DNA from: Bombyx mori
Lineage: Eukaryota > Arthropoda > Insecta > Lepidoptera > Bombycidae
DNA: 64,000 nt
Assembly: GCF_030269925.1 (NCBI RefSeq)
Contig: NC_085114.1
Coordinates: 14,526,001-14,590,000, forward strand
Direction: 5' to 3'
Below, in pieces: positions 27,669 through 37,504 of this stretch. Every line of letters starts with the position of its first letter. Within the stretch, counting starts at the first letter, position 1. The notes under the pieces are model-generated. The model made no database searches and had not been told where the DNA came from. It was given only the letters and a program-made list of their open reading frames with translations. Both the position numbers and the translations under genes were made by a program.

Positions 27669-29342
27669 TTACCGGCGGAGTGAGGGGAGGACGTACGTAT
27701 TTAATGACGCGTATACGTCGGCGTATTCCTGCACAACGGCGATAAAGTGTTGTGCAGTGGAGGCAGCGCGAATGGCGTCGCCCAAAGCGTTAACGCGCTC
27801 AAAGTTGATCGACTGAAAGAAGTCGATCGCTAAAGCGAGATTGTCGGACGCGGTCGGAGGGCAAGTCGCGGGAGAGGGACGAGTCGCGGGGGCGGGACGA
27901 ATCGCGGAGGAGGGAGTTGTAGCCGTGTTCGTGTACGGCAGCGGTTTTGCCCAGGCCGAGACACTGGGCACCGCCGCCGGAACGAACGCTGGCTTAGCCT
28001 GCGACGCAGAGGGTGCCGAGGCTTTGATGTCTGGGCCGGAAGCTCGGAGGCGGTTTTGGCGGGCGACGCGGCGATTTATTTTAGGGGCTCGGGGGCAACC
28101 ACGGTAATTCGCGGGGTGACCCTGTGTTCGACACAGGACGCAGCTAGGCGGTTCCGTCGCGGTTTTTTGGTCGCGAGCGCAGAGGGCCGTGGCGTGATCG
28201 CCCAAACACTTAACACATCGGGGGCGCGCGTGACAGTTACGGGAAGAGTGCCCGTACAATTGACAGTTATGGCACTGGCTAGGAGTGCCTTTTTTATGGG
28301 GGGCTTCGACAGCGATACCAGAGAGCCTACAGACGGTCTGTGTGTTAAAGATTTTCTTACCCTCGGGGGTAGGCTGGAGAGCGACTAGAACCATATTATA
28401 TGGCTCCCTACCGCGACCGGTGTGCATACGGTGCACAGAATTCACTGGTAGGCCTTGTTCTAACAGGTCGGCTTTTACGAGCTCTACATCCAACTCTTTA
28501 GGGATTCCGCGTATTACAACGCGGAGTTCGCGCTCCTCCTGGAGCGTATACGTATGGAAACTTATACGCTCCTTACGGAGGTAAGAAGAGAGGGCCCTAT
28601 GGTCGTCGGGTGTTTGAACCTTAATTTGAATGCCGTTCGCGAGGTTACGGGCATTCGTGAAATTTATATTTTTGGCCTTAAGGGCCAGGCAAACTCGATC
28701 CCAAGCTGCCTTCTCCTGAAGGATAACCGGGGGAGGGGTCTGGGTTTTATTTTGTGCCACCGGACGCGGCGACGGAGTGGCACGGGCTGGGGGCGCAACG
28801 GGAGTCTGAGGGCGGGGGCGCGACGCGTTCACGGCTTTGCTAATTTTAGCGGCCGCGGGAGCTCGAGACTCCGCGGCACGCTTCTTACCCTTCTGTACCA
28901 GGGTGAATCCATCCGTCGATGAGGCGGGGGCGAGGTCGACCTCCATGTCCGAGTCAGAGTCGGAGCACGAGGAGGCGGGTGCAGGCGACCTACGAGCAAG
29001 TGTAGGTGTTTTAGAGGGCGCGACGGAGGCCGCGGATGATCGCTCAGCTGAAACGATGGTCACGGCGGACGACGCAGCAGCTTTTCTCGCCAGTATAGGC
29101 GACACGGGAGTGGCAGGCACGACAGAGGCTGCGGTGCTCAATGCAGAAGCTCTGCACGCAGGTACAGGCGACGCAGGAGCAGCGAGCGCGGCGGAGTCCT
29201 CGAGAGGGCTCGCAGTGTGATTGGCCTTGAAGGCCAGAAACTCCGAGGCGAGCTGTGGGTGGCGAAGTCGGAGGAATTCCGCGAATACAGCGTCCATGAT
29301 CGCTGAGTACCCAGGTGGGGCGGCCCCGGGTCTTGAAAACAC
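27669..29342 (-). CDS. LINE ORF1, nucleic-acid-binding gag-like protein, 557 aa
   Basis: Binds the element's own RNA to form a ribonucleoprotein and probably steers it to the nucleus. The first 200 residues are Ala/Pro/Ser-rich and probably disordered, with an acidic Ser patch at about 124-134. Residues about 274-345 match the domain that precedes jockey zinc knuckles (ELRVVIRGIPKEL and onward). Three knuckles follow: CHNCQLYGHSSRNC (357-370), CVKCLGDHATALC (376-388) and CVLCRTQGHPANYRGC (401-416). The start Met is the first in a long open frame after the 5' leader. The stop TAA is followed by TCA and then the ORF2 ATG in the same frame. Confidence 0.9.
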   Translation of the reverse strand: MFSRPGAAPPGYSAIMDAVFAEFLRLRHPQLASEFLAFKANHTASPLEDSAALAAPASPVPACRASALSTAASVVPATPVSPILARKAAASSAVTIVSAERSSAASVAPSKTPTLARRSPAPASSCSDSDSDMEVDLAPASSTDGFTLVQKGKKRAAESRAPAAAKISKAVNASRPRPQTPVAPPARATPSPRPVAQNKTQTPPPVILQEKAAWDRVCLALKAKNINFTNARNLANGIQIKVQTPDDHRALSSYLRKERISFHTYTLQEERELRVVIRGIPKELDVELVKADLLEQGLPVNSVHRMHTGRGREPYNMVLVALQPTPEGKKIFNTQTVCRLSGIAVEAPHKKGTPSQCHNCQLYGHSSRNCHARPRCVKCLGDHATALCARDQKTATEPPSCVLCRTQGHPANYRGCPRAPKINRRVARQNRLRASGPDIKASAPSASQAKPAFVPAAVPSVSAWAKPLPYTNTATTPSSAIRPAPATRPSPATCPPTASDNLALAIDFFQSINFERVNALGDAIRAASTAQHFIAVVQEYADVYASLNTYVLPSLRR

Positions 29343-29462
29343 TCGCCTTGCGGCGAGGCCCCAACTTCTCGGACCTGAGCGGTTCTATTGAACACAGGTG
29401 GCAATGCGGCGCGATTACTACAGGACAAAGAAAAAGCACAACAAAACAGAAATTACGAAAAG

Positions 29463-29600
29463 AAACAAAACAAATAAATACTTGCAGGAAACCACTTTGT
29501 CGGCAGATGTACCACGAACACAGAAACAACAAAAGGAAACAAAACAAATAAAAACTTCCAGAAAGAGCACTTAGTCGGCAGATGTACCACAAACACAGGC
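29463..29600 (-). repeat. Duplicated unit in the LINE 5' leader
   Basis: Two units of about 74 bp share gaaacaaaacaaataaa and gtcggcagatgtaccac (29,463-29,523 and 29,537-29,599). Next to them, 29,600-29,650 holds three short gccgggcgaacaaa-like repeats. Tandem leader repeats are common in LINE promoters. Confidence 0.75.
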
Positions 29601-29672
29601 CGCGCGAACAATGGCCGGGCTAACAAAAGCCGGGCGAACAAAGACCGGGCGATCGAGTGGACGATGAGCACG

Positions 29673-29703
29673 TCCGCACGTGACGGGTGCCTCTATCGGA
29701 ATG
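29673..29703 (-). promoter_or_regulatory. LINE internal core promoter (Inr plus DPE)
   Basis: With +1 at A29702 the sequence TCATTC matches the arthropod initiator TCAKTY. GGACGT falls at +28 to +33, the exact DPE position. A CACGTG box sits just before it (+21 to +26). No TATA box, as expected. Confidence 0.7.
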
Positions 29704-29956
29704 ATTGAGTTGAGTTCGTTGGCATTGGCGTCTTCATGTTGTTTGTAACTCGCGTCACGACCCCATGACTACAGGGACGTAATTAGGACGTGACAGGGTC
29801 CCAAATTATTTATTAATGTAACAGTAGTGATAAATTGGTAGAATAATACATAAAAATTCGTATCTGTGTTGTTCTGTGTTGTTGAGCGTTGAAGGTTGAA
29901 GTGTTCTTTTATCTGGAGCGAATTAGGACATTGATTCAGGAGATGCTTACAACAAT

Positions 29957-30153
29957 TTTTTTTTTTTGTAGCTTAGATGGGTCACAGCCCACCCGGCGTT
30001 AAGCGGTTACTGGAGACCATAGACATTCACAACGTAAATGCGCCACCCACCTTGAGATGTAAGTTCTAAGGTCTCAGTATAGTTACAATGGCTGCCCCAC
30101 CCTTCAAACCGAAACGCATTACTGCTTCACGGCAGAAATAGGCAGGGTGGCAG
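29957..30153 (-). mobile_element. Bm1 SINE, 5'-truncated, short
   Basis: Minus-oriented tail half, ending (in + order) at cggcagaaataggcagggtgg. A 10-base block present in other tails is missing near the start. Confidence 0.85.
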
Positions 30154-30817
30154 ACAAAAATGCATTTTCGTCAAAACTCAATCAACGTATAAAAAAGATC
30201 ACAGGAAGAGGAAGGGTTTCAAATTTACCTTGAAATATTTGACTTAACAAAACATATGTACATACAAACTTTGAAAGTTAAATCCTCCTTGCGTCGATAA
30301 TCCTCAATGCTGAGGGTCGTGGCCTAATGAGGCTTTCTTGGGAAAATACACATGGTAGGGTCCCGCGTCCTTCCACGGCAGAGCTTTTGGAAGAGATTTA
30401 GTTCTTCGTGGCCGCTGAAGCCTTATTTGGGTCCAGATAATTAACCGCCGCCCGATATTCGGCGTTGACTGTTTTACGGTGGAAAGGTCGAACTCCAACT
30501 CAACCCTCCTCTTTTCTCATCCGGGCCTGGGACCGGCATCTGCAGAGTTAGAAAGTTAAATAAACCATGTCAAAAATCCTTGTAAAACCTTGTAAAAATT
30601 ACTTTGGACATGGTAATATTTTTTTAAAAGCATAATTACCAAGAATGAGGGAAAGAGAGAGAGAGATAGAATATGCTTTTTTGCAACCAACAGGCAGTTA
30701 TAATTGTACAATAGGCTGAATACATTACTAAAGGTTCATTAATTATGTTTACAAATAGTATCTTAGTGTTCACAAACCATTTCCACGAAGAAGGAACCAC
30801 ATATATTAAAACGTGTC

Positions 30818-30985
30818 ATTACTGGTAGTAAGGCGAGGTGGCAGGATGCGGTTTTTCTGTCGCGAAGCCGTAATGTTTTCCCGTTTGAACGGTGGGGCAA
30901 TCGTTGTATAATACTCAAGTCTCAAGATGGGTGGCAGCATGAGGACAGTTCTTGTTTATGTCCATCGGCTCCCGTAACTTAGTAT
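30818..30985 (+). mobile_element. Degenerate Bm1 SINE
   Basis: Recognisable by ttactggtagtaaggcgagg, ctgtcgcgaagccgtaatg and ctcaagatgggtggcagcat, with many substitutions and small deletions. An old copy. Confidence 0.7.
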
Positions 30986-31371
30986 AATACAACCGCCCGT
31001 AAAAATTATGAATTAGGAATAAGTAATTTTTAAATTAGTAATAAGAAAATTAGTCGTAGCACCACGTATCGTGAATAGAAATCATGCTATCACTTAATAG
31101 CAAAGGGTAATAAACGCCTTCCGATCAAAAACAAAGTGCCAAGTTTTGTTCAAAATTGTTAGATCGCTCTATAGCTTGTTTGTCTACTGTCACTGAATCC
31201 GTATCAAGTAAGGGTTCGATATTCTCTTTGTCCTGAGTCGCATTTCGACGCATTGTACAGAATTTTAATGCAACGAAAGTGATCGCTTTGAATTAGTATT
31301 CCTGAAGAAATCCATTTGTTTGTTTAAATGCATTCAAGAAATGCTAGTTTGTCAATTTCTTCACTTGTTTT

Positions 31372-31615
31372 AAAGTGTTGAACCGAAAGGTTATTGGGAA
31401 TCTACGTGCGAGTCTACGAAATCTACGAATGAGTCAATCGGATCGGAATCGCGACCCGCTGAAAAGATCGAAGACGAGTACGGTTAACGGGGTCCCTAAC
31501 CCTGTCCTGTTTATGGATCTGATGGATCCCTCAGGATATATCTATGGCGTCTACGGTGACTGGCTACTACGCGAGCAAGAGTTGGAGAGTAGTAGTAGTT
31601 AGAGAGTAGAGTAAA
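31372..31615 (-). mobile_element. LINE 3'-end fragment with internal deletion
   Basis: The + strand contains atcggatcggaatcgcgacc, cgagtacggttaacggggtc and tctgatggatccctcaggat, matching the 3' region of the intact LINE but with a central gap. Confidence 0.7.
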
Positions 31616-31626
31616 TTAACTAAATT

Positions 31627-31769
31627 AGCCGTTGTAACTATACTGAGACCTTAGAACTTATGTCTCAAGGTGGGTGGCGCATTTACGTTGTAGTTGTCTA
31701 TGGGCTCCAATAACCACTTAACACCAGGTGGGCTGTGAGCTCGTCCACCCATTTAAGCAATAAAAAAAA
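31627..31769 (+). mobile_element. Bm1 SINE 3' fragment
   Basis: gccgttgtaactatactgag through to the tail taagcaataaaaaaaa; about 140 bp. Confidence 0.85.
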
Positions 31770-31804
31770 CCATAGACACAGCCCACTGAGTTTCTCGCCA
31801 GATC

Positions 31805-32384
31805 TACTCTCGAATCCCGCAGGTGAGTACCAATTCTTTTTTTTTTCCTACCTATGCTGATAGCCTTGAGAGGCTATTTCAGCTTGGCCCTAACATGTAG
31901 GTGAACTCACGTGGCTCAAACCGGAGTGATGCTAACACTGGCCCTAGCAAGAGCAGTGCTTCGCAGAATCTACCACCGGATCGGAAATGCGACCCACTGA
32001 GAAGATCCGGCGAGAAACTCAGTGGGTAACCAATTCTCCTAACGAAACACGACTTTAACGCATGTTCACAATTTACTTTCACGATGAAGAAATAACAGCG
32101 TGTAATAAAAATTCAACCACAAAAATTATAATTTGCGTAATTACTGGTGGTGGGACCTTTTGTAAGTAGGCAGGGGTAGGTACCACCACCCTGCCTATTT
32201 CTGCCGTGAAGCAGTAATGCGTTTCGGTTTGAAGGGCGGGGCAGCCGTTATAACTATACTGAGACCTTAGAACTCATATCTCAAGGCGGGTGACACATTT
32301 ACGTTGTAGATGTCTATGGGCTACAGTAACCAATTAACACCAGGTGGGTTGTGAGCTCGTCCACCTACCTAAACAATAAAAATA
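31805..32384 (+). mobile_element. Bm1 SINE interrupted by a LINE fragment
   Basis: The Bm1 head (cgaatcccgcaggtgagtac) stops at 31,837, and the body resumes at 32,029 with the same ACCAATTCT, then runs to the tail aaacaataaaaatatata. Removing 31,838-32,028 and one repeat restores a normal Bm1 order. Confidence 0.85.
31838..32028 (-). mobile_element. 5'-truncated LINE insertion with 9-bp target duplication
   Basis: 191 bp with poly(T) on the + strand at its left end (its poly(A) tail) followed by cctacctatgctgatagcct. The right end is gaagatccggcgagaaactc plus agtgggta. ACCAATTCT is repeated at 31,829-31,837 and 32,029-32,037. Confidence 0.85.
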
Positions 32385-32939
32385 TATATATAAAAAATGT
32401 AAAATTAAAAGGAACATATTTTCTGAGACATTAAAAGATATGACATTTATATTGCGCAAAATATCCAGCACAATGGCTTGCATGTTTAGTTATTAGAAGT
32501 TTCTAGCAATGCGTTCAGAAATAGTTGCCGATGCCTTAAGTAATTCTATTTCTAAATGAGTTCAAATCTCCACGTCCTTGACACGACAGTTCCGAGACGG
32601 ATTGTCTACCGTTACACGGCTGCTTAGAATTTAATAAGTGATATTTATTGAAATCAGATCAATCGTGATCACAACAACGAGGCTAATCCTATTGGTTTCA
32701 ATGTCTCGTTGTATTATGAGTTGTAAACATTTAATTGTATTTTAAAAGAGCGCCCTGTATTTTTTTTTCTGTAAATATTTTTACTAGAAGTTTATTTATT
32801 TAGAAAGAAAATGAAATAACATGTGTCCCTCTGTAGTTGAAATTCGACTATAATTAATTTAAATTATATGTTTGAAAACTATTAAGGCTATGCATAATTT
32901 AAAAAAAAAATTAACATTCTGCGCTCCTTCTCTATATTC

Positions 32940-33225
32940 TCTGTAAGTGTGGGAAATTTCATACTCCTCCGTCCGCGCAGTTTTCGTAAAAAGGTGTACA
33001 AAGTTTATGCTTCACGTATTAATAGATTGTACTGATAATCGGTGGGGTACAACAGTACTGGTATGGAGATCTCGTACTGGACGTCGTAACATGAGCAGAC
33101 AACCATTGAGGTGGACCGACAACCTGGTCAAAATAGCTGGTAAGGACTGGATGCGGCCGTCAAGAGACCGAAAAGAATGGAGTAATATGAAGAGACCTAC
33201 ACTCAGCATTAGGTGGCATAGATTG

Positions 33226-33256
<31 letters not shown>
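32940..33256 (+). mobile_element. Endonuclease/reverse-transcriptase LINE, C-terminal remnant
   Basis: One frame reads DNRWGTTVLVWRSRTGRRNM, then PLRWTDNLVKIAGKDWMR and KEWSNMKR. This is the typical C-terminal tail of arthropod non-LTR ORF2 proteins (RW-D-x-AG-x-DWMR-x-DR-x-W). It is 5'-truncated and runs into a GA microsatellite. Confidence 0.7.
33229..33256. repeat. (GA)n microsatellite
   Basis: About 14 GA units directly after the LINE remnant, followed by a short AAT run. Confidence 0.9.
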
Positions 33257-33259
<3 letters not shown>

Positions 33260-33347
33260 ATAATAATAATAGGTATTTCCCCATGAAGTGGCTGCCAACA
33301 AATTCTAAGTTCGAATGAATTTTATTTTGAAAATATGAAATTCTACT

Positions 33348-33784
33348 TTTTTTTATTGCTTAGCTGGTTGGACGAGCTCACAGCCCATCTAGTGTTCAGT
33401 GGTTACTGGAGGCCATAGACATCTACAACGTAAATGCCGCTACCCATCTTGAGATATGAGTTCTAAGGTCTCAATATAGTTACAAAGGCAGCCCCACCCT
33501 TCAAACCGAAAGGCATTACTGCTTCACGGCAGAAAGAGGCACGGTGGTGGTACCTACCCGTGCGGACTTACAACAGGTCCTACCACCAGTAATTACGCAA
33601 ATCGAAAATTTGCGGATTTGATTTTTATTACACGATGTTATTCCTTCACCGTCGAAGTCAACCGTGAACATTTGATAAGTACGTATTTCATTAGAAAAAT
33701 TGGTACCCGCCTGCGGGATTCGAACACCGTTGCATCGCTAGATACGAATGCACCGGACGTCTTATCCTTTAGGCCACGACGACT
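33348..33784 (-). mobile_element. Bm1 SINE, full length
   Basis: Minus strand from the tRNA-like head (gtcgtcgtggcctaaaggat) to the tail ctaagcaataaaaaaaag. The B box region reads gttcgaatcccgcaggcggg. Confidence 0.92.
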
Positions 33785-33974
33785 TCGACTTTCAAATACA
33801 GACATTTGTTTATTGATTACTGTTTTGTTGTCACGACATTTACATATTTTTCATCAATATTGATAAAATAGAAATACGAGTAATTACGGAATACTAGTTC
33901 CGTGGCGTTAGCGATGACGCAAAAACGTCTGACAACGTTAATGACGTGTATATAGTGAAACCGAAGTGAATTCA

Positions 33975-34200
33975 CGTTGCTAACACTAGCCCTAGTCAGA
34001 GCAGTGCTTTGCAGGATCTACCAACCGATCGAAAACGCGACTCACTGAGAAGATCCGGCGAGAAACTCAGTGGGCTGTGTATGTGGGTTAGTTTACTTGC
34101 CGAGCCCTCCGTCGCAAGCGACTGGTTCGGCGAGCACGGTGACCGGTGCTTGTGGGTCCTGAAAGCAACGATAGTTGATCGGGGGAAGTCTTAGTTAATC
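33975..34200 (-). mobile_element. LINE 3'-end fragment
   Basis: The + strand reads gctaacactagccctagtca, agaagatccggcgagaaact, ggtgaccggtgcttgtgggt, as in the fragments at 16.9 and 37.0 kb. Confidence 0.7.
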
Positions 34201-35120
34201 GCTAGTTCTCGCCACTCCTACACGACAACGCTGACAAACAAGATCTAGGCTTGGAAATTTTTCATCATCTACCGTACTTACTGTTACTTACAATATATCA
34301 CCAGTAATTCCTTCGACGTGAAAGTCATACATATAATCATTTTTACTTAAGATTATCGTGTTCCTGTCATCACGATTTTAGCTCCACGTGGAGAACAATG
34401 GTAAATCCTTCGATAAATGAGGCCTTCGCCTTAAAGCCTGAAGTATCACCATTCAGATATTTTTAAAACGACTGCCCTTAAATAAGAGTGATACAGCCAC
34501 GGGTCAGCCTAGATACAGCCTTCAATATGTCCTAGATCATACGCGAGTGAGTGGTTGTGATAATATAAAAAAGTCGCGACACAGAATGCAGTCAAACCTC
34601 TTGTCGGACCGCGCCTGCGATAGCGAAACACTTCTAAAACTGATTGCGATTGATAATTTATTATTATTTATTTACATTCGATCAGCTCAGATCAGATCAT
34701 AACCAGTGCACGTTCGAAAGGTAAAGATGGCCTACGTAATTGTCGTTGAGAAAGTCAGTTAGATTATTGACATGTCAAACCCATTAGGCATCAGACAAAA
34801 ATCAGTTTACTTAATAGTACGTGCGTCGGTACGTATACAGTATGTCCTATTGCATAATTGATTCCACATAGAATGTCTACGTTGAAATTATGTTTAGGTG
34901 AATTTGAATGGACTTTCCAGATACTCCAAGATATTTTATCGTATTAAGGTTTCCTAGAGATGGAAAACTTATCAATTAGCTAATCACCGAATTGACATAA
35001 CCCTTTGATATCCGATCATACGCAATCTTAGAGAAGCATTAATATTTTCAGAATTGCACTGAAGAATTCGCGGAAATCACAATTCGGCACGGGTTACATC
35101 GTTGCGTTACGTAAATCTTT
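34201..35120. other. Intergenic DNA upstream of the orphan first exon
   Basis: AT-rich with no recognised repeat or ORF. It may hold regulatory sequence for the exon at 35.4 kb, but I cannot point to any specific element. Confidence 0.4.
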
Positions 35121-35139
35121 ATGCTTAATTACAAGTCGC

Positions 35140-35477
35140 ATACACAGTAAGGTCGTAGAAAGTGAATCGACTCGTGTGAACCGTCGAAAAAAAAACCGTC
35201 CGCCATGTTGGCAGTCTGTGGAGCGCAGCCCGCGCAAGTCGACGTTTCCCGCCGAAACGAAGTTTCGAATTTAGAAAGACGAACGTGAATAGAAAAATAA
35301 TTTTATTTTTTCTGCTTTTGAAACTAACGTGCCAGTGTTCGAAGTGCGTTTTTTTTTTTTTATTCGTGTGCACAGTGAATGATGTGAAAAACATTTGTGG
35401 CTCATGATATATATTGACATTTAGTACGGAAGATGGGAATTTTCGATTATAAGTTCATAGGAAAGCTTTTTAAAATG
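35140..35477 (+). CDS. Probable first exon of an unidentified gene
   Basis: A GC-richer 5' leader (gtccgccatgttggcagtct, cgtttcccgccgaaacgaag) leads to ATG at 35,433 with A at -3 and G at +4, a strong start context. Fifteen codons, MGIFDYKFIGKLFKM, end exactly at a consensus donor, ATG|GTAAGT (35,478). I do not recognise the protein, and no downstream exon could be assigned within the remaining 28 kb, so the first intron may be long. The same signals could belong to a spliced noncoding RNA. The 5' end given is approximate. Confidence 0.5.
35205..35288 (+). CDS. Upstream ORF in the leader of the orphan exon (27 aa)
   Basis: ATG in the context gccATGttgg opens MLAVCGAQPAQVDVSRRNEV and stops at TGA 35,286-35,288, well before the main ATG. 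If translated it would reduce initiation downstream. No similarity recognised. Confidence 0.35.
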   Translation: MLAVCGAQPAQVDVSRRNEVSNLERRT

Positions 35478-36190
35478 GTAAGTGCTAAAGGTTTTTTTAG
35501 TGTATTTTTATGGTTCTCGAATCACACGTAAGGCGAAAATGTGTCGTTGAATATGTTAAATATAAACCAGAAAGTAACGCATCGTAACAAACTTGTTTTT
35601 TTAATTAGCTCTCGGATATTAATAAATTTCACTCGTTCGAAAATCGATTCACTTTTTTTTTCATGTTTGCTCTTATCTAACTTCTGTCATCAACTCGATT
35701 CGTGCCTAGATAGTACATTGTGCTCTAAGTTTAATAACTCAACTATTTTATTAATATTACCTATGCTAATATTATAAATGTAAATGTGAGCTAGTTTGTT
35801 CTGCTTTCACGATCTGAACTATTCAACTTATCATCATGTAATTTTACATCCACGCCAGGAAAATAGAAAATGCAAACCTACAGCTCAAGTAAGGCTCAGG
35901 GGGTACCATCACTGCGAGTGTAGCCGCGAAGTTTCTGTAACTTTACAAGCACAAGCTGATCTTTCGTGCAGCTGAAGTATCTGATCTCTCTCAATCTTAG
36001 CGTCTCCAGCTTCTTCGTTTTACGAAAATGAGGAGTAGCCTCGGGTCACCAATCTTCTGTCTATCTTCCCCGATAGTCCACAATTCGAATACAATCCTAT
36101 CTTCGTTATTAATGGACGCCATGTAAGCTCCGAACAGAGAGGACTTTGTGATAAATCTGACACACGAAAAATCCTACCAGTTATTTTATT
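35478..36190 (+). other. Start of the presumed first intron, nothing else recognised
   Basis: AT-rich sequence after the GTAAGT donor; no further exon supported. Confidence 0.4.
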
Positions 36191-36194
36191 TATT

Positions 36195-36267
36195 TATTTT
36201 ATTGCTTAGATAGTTGTACAAGCTCACGGCCCACCTGGTGTTAAGTGGTTACCGCAGCCCATAGACT
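36195..36267 (-). mobile_element. Bm1 SINE tail fragment
   Basis: About 70 bp: ttattgcttagatagttgta, agctcacggcccacctggtg and ttaagtggttaccgcagccc. Confidence 0.75.
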
Positions 36268-36452
36268 ATACTATCAGTCATTACGCTAATCATATATTTA
36301 TCAGGATTCAATTTTCTTTTATTATATTAAATTTGTGATTAAGGCGTTTGTGTAAATGTGTTAAGTGCGTATTTCCTTTGCAAAATTTGTCCTTGCCTGC
36401 GAGATTAGAGAGCTTTTTAGGAATTGTGCATTTTGTGACAGATTCTGTGACG

Positions 36453-36575
36453 ATAGGCAGCGGCTTGGCTCTGTTCTTGGCATTCAGCAACTCCATGGTC
36501 TACGGTATCTACTCACCATCAGGTGGGCCCTACGCTCGTCTGCCTACAACGATAATAATAATAAAAAAAGATATT
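36453..36575 (+). mobile_element. SINE family 2, 3' part
   Basis: ataggcagcggcttggctct through caccatcaggtgggccctac to a tail ctgcctacaacgataataat plus A-run. Same family as the HPS4 3' UTR copy. Confidence 0.75.
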
Positions 36576-36739
36576 GTTCTGTAGCATAAAAATATATATA
36601 ATATAAATTGTGCTTCAGTGTTTTCAGTTGTCACGTCTTAATAGGTATCAAAGAGCTTTAAGGAAGTTAATATAATTATAATTAGCTTCCTTGATAGAGA
36701 AACTTGTATCGAGTTATTGCACTGCTTACGGGTTAACCT

Positions 36740-36830
36740 TTTTTTTTTTTTTTAACGCTGGGTAATCCATTTACGGATACCCGGTCCGGGGGGGTAACGA
36801 ACCGGGTTATGTCGGACTCCGGCATTACGA
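36740..36830 (-). mobile_element. Very short LINE stub with 8-bp target duplication
   Basis: GTTAACCT at 36,732-36,739 and 36,831-36,838 flanks about 90 bp that begins (on +) with a T-run, i.e. a poly(A) tail on minus, followed by aacgctgggtaatccattta. A severely 5'-truncated retroposition product. Confidence 0.7.
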
Positions 36831-36917
36831 GTTAACCTCATATCTATTTTAATTCACTTTAAAATTTCCGTTTCGAATACTTTAATTTTGGCTACGGATG
36901 CCCGAGCGATTGACCGA

Positions 36918-37345
36918 TTTTTTTTCTTCTTACCTATGCTGATAGCCTTGAGACGCTATATCAGCTTCTCCTTGACGTGTAGGTGAGCTCGCGGGGCTCA
37001 AACCGGGTGTGTTGCTAACACTGGCCCTAGCAAGAGCAGAGCTTCGCAGAATCTACCACCGGATCGGAAACGCGACCTACTGAGAAGATCCGGCGAGAAG
37101 CTCAGTCAGCTGTGTCTATGGGTTAATTTACTCGGACGGTGACCGGTGTTTGTGGTACCTAAAAGCACCGTTAATAGATCGTCCCGATCCCGTAATGACG
37201 TGTTTAGGGCGACGTCGACTGTTTACCATTCGGTCTACAGGATCGGGTATGTGATTCCCGGCGGCCACGACAAGAGGATTTTCATGTCGTGCCGCCTTTT
37301 CAAAGTGGCGCAATGATGCCGACTGTAGATACTTACTGACTGACA
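36918..37345 (-). mobile_element. 5'-truncated jockey-like LINE with 9-bp target duplication
   Basis: ATTGACCGA is repeated at 36,909-36,917 and 37,346-37,354. The insert has its poly(A) tail at the left. Its minus strand encodes the last part of an ORF2 (YLQSASLRHFEKAARHENPL, VVAAGNHIPDP, RRRPKHVI), parallel to the YMKSASERYFDKAMRHDNRL end of the intact LINE but from a different subfamily. Confidence 0.85.
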
Positions 37346-37504
37346 ATTGACCGAGCTGTAAGAAGTAAAGTACAGAAAGTATACCATACTAACTGTATTA
37401 ACTAACAATTACTTCGACGAAGCATTAAATGCGTTAAGTGAATTAAACGATATTCATCTTGGACTCCATAGAGAACCCAAGTTGCAAAAGTTTTTTATAG
37501 TAGA

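Larger units (their letters stand above)
24534..29703 (-). mobile_element. Full-length jockey-clade LINE with intact ORFs
   Basis: A 5.2-kb non-LTR retrotransposon. A poly(A) tail (poly(T) on +, from 24,534) marks its 3' end. The direct repeat attgagttgag(tt) at 24,521-24,533 and 29,704-29,716 is its target-site duplication. The 5' end has an initiator TCATTC (A at 29,702 as +1) and GGACGTG at +28 to +34, an Inr/DPE promoter arrangement known from jockey-type LINEs. It carries a 360-nt 5' leader, ORF1 and ORF2, both open, and a 3' UTR of about 250 nt. Nothing in the sequence indicates decay, so it may be a recent or active copy. Exact family name not assigned. Confidence 0.92.

Noticed and set aside
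25609..29220. Many + strand open frames across the LINE
   Set aside because: They are antisense shadows of LINE ORF1 and ORF2.
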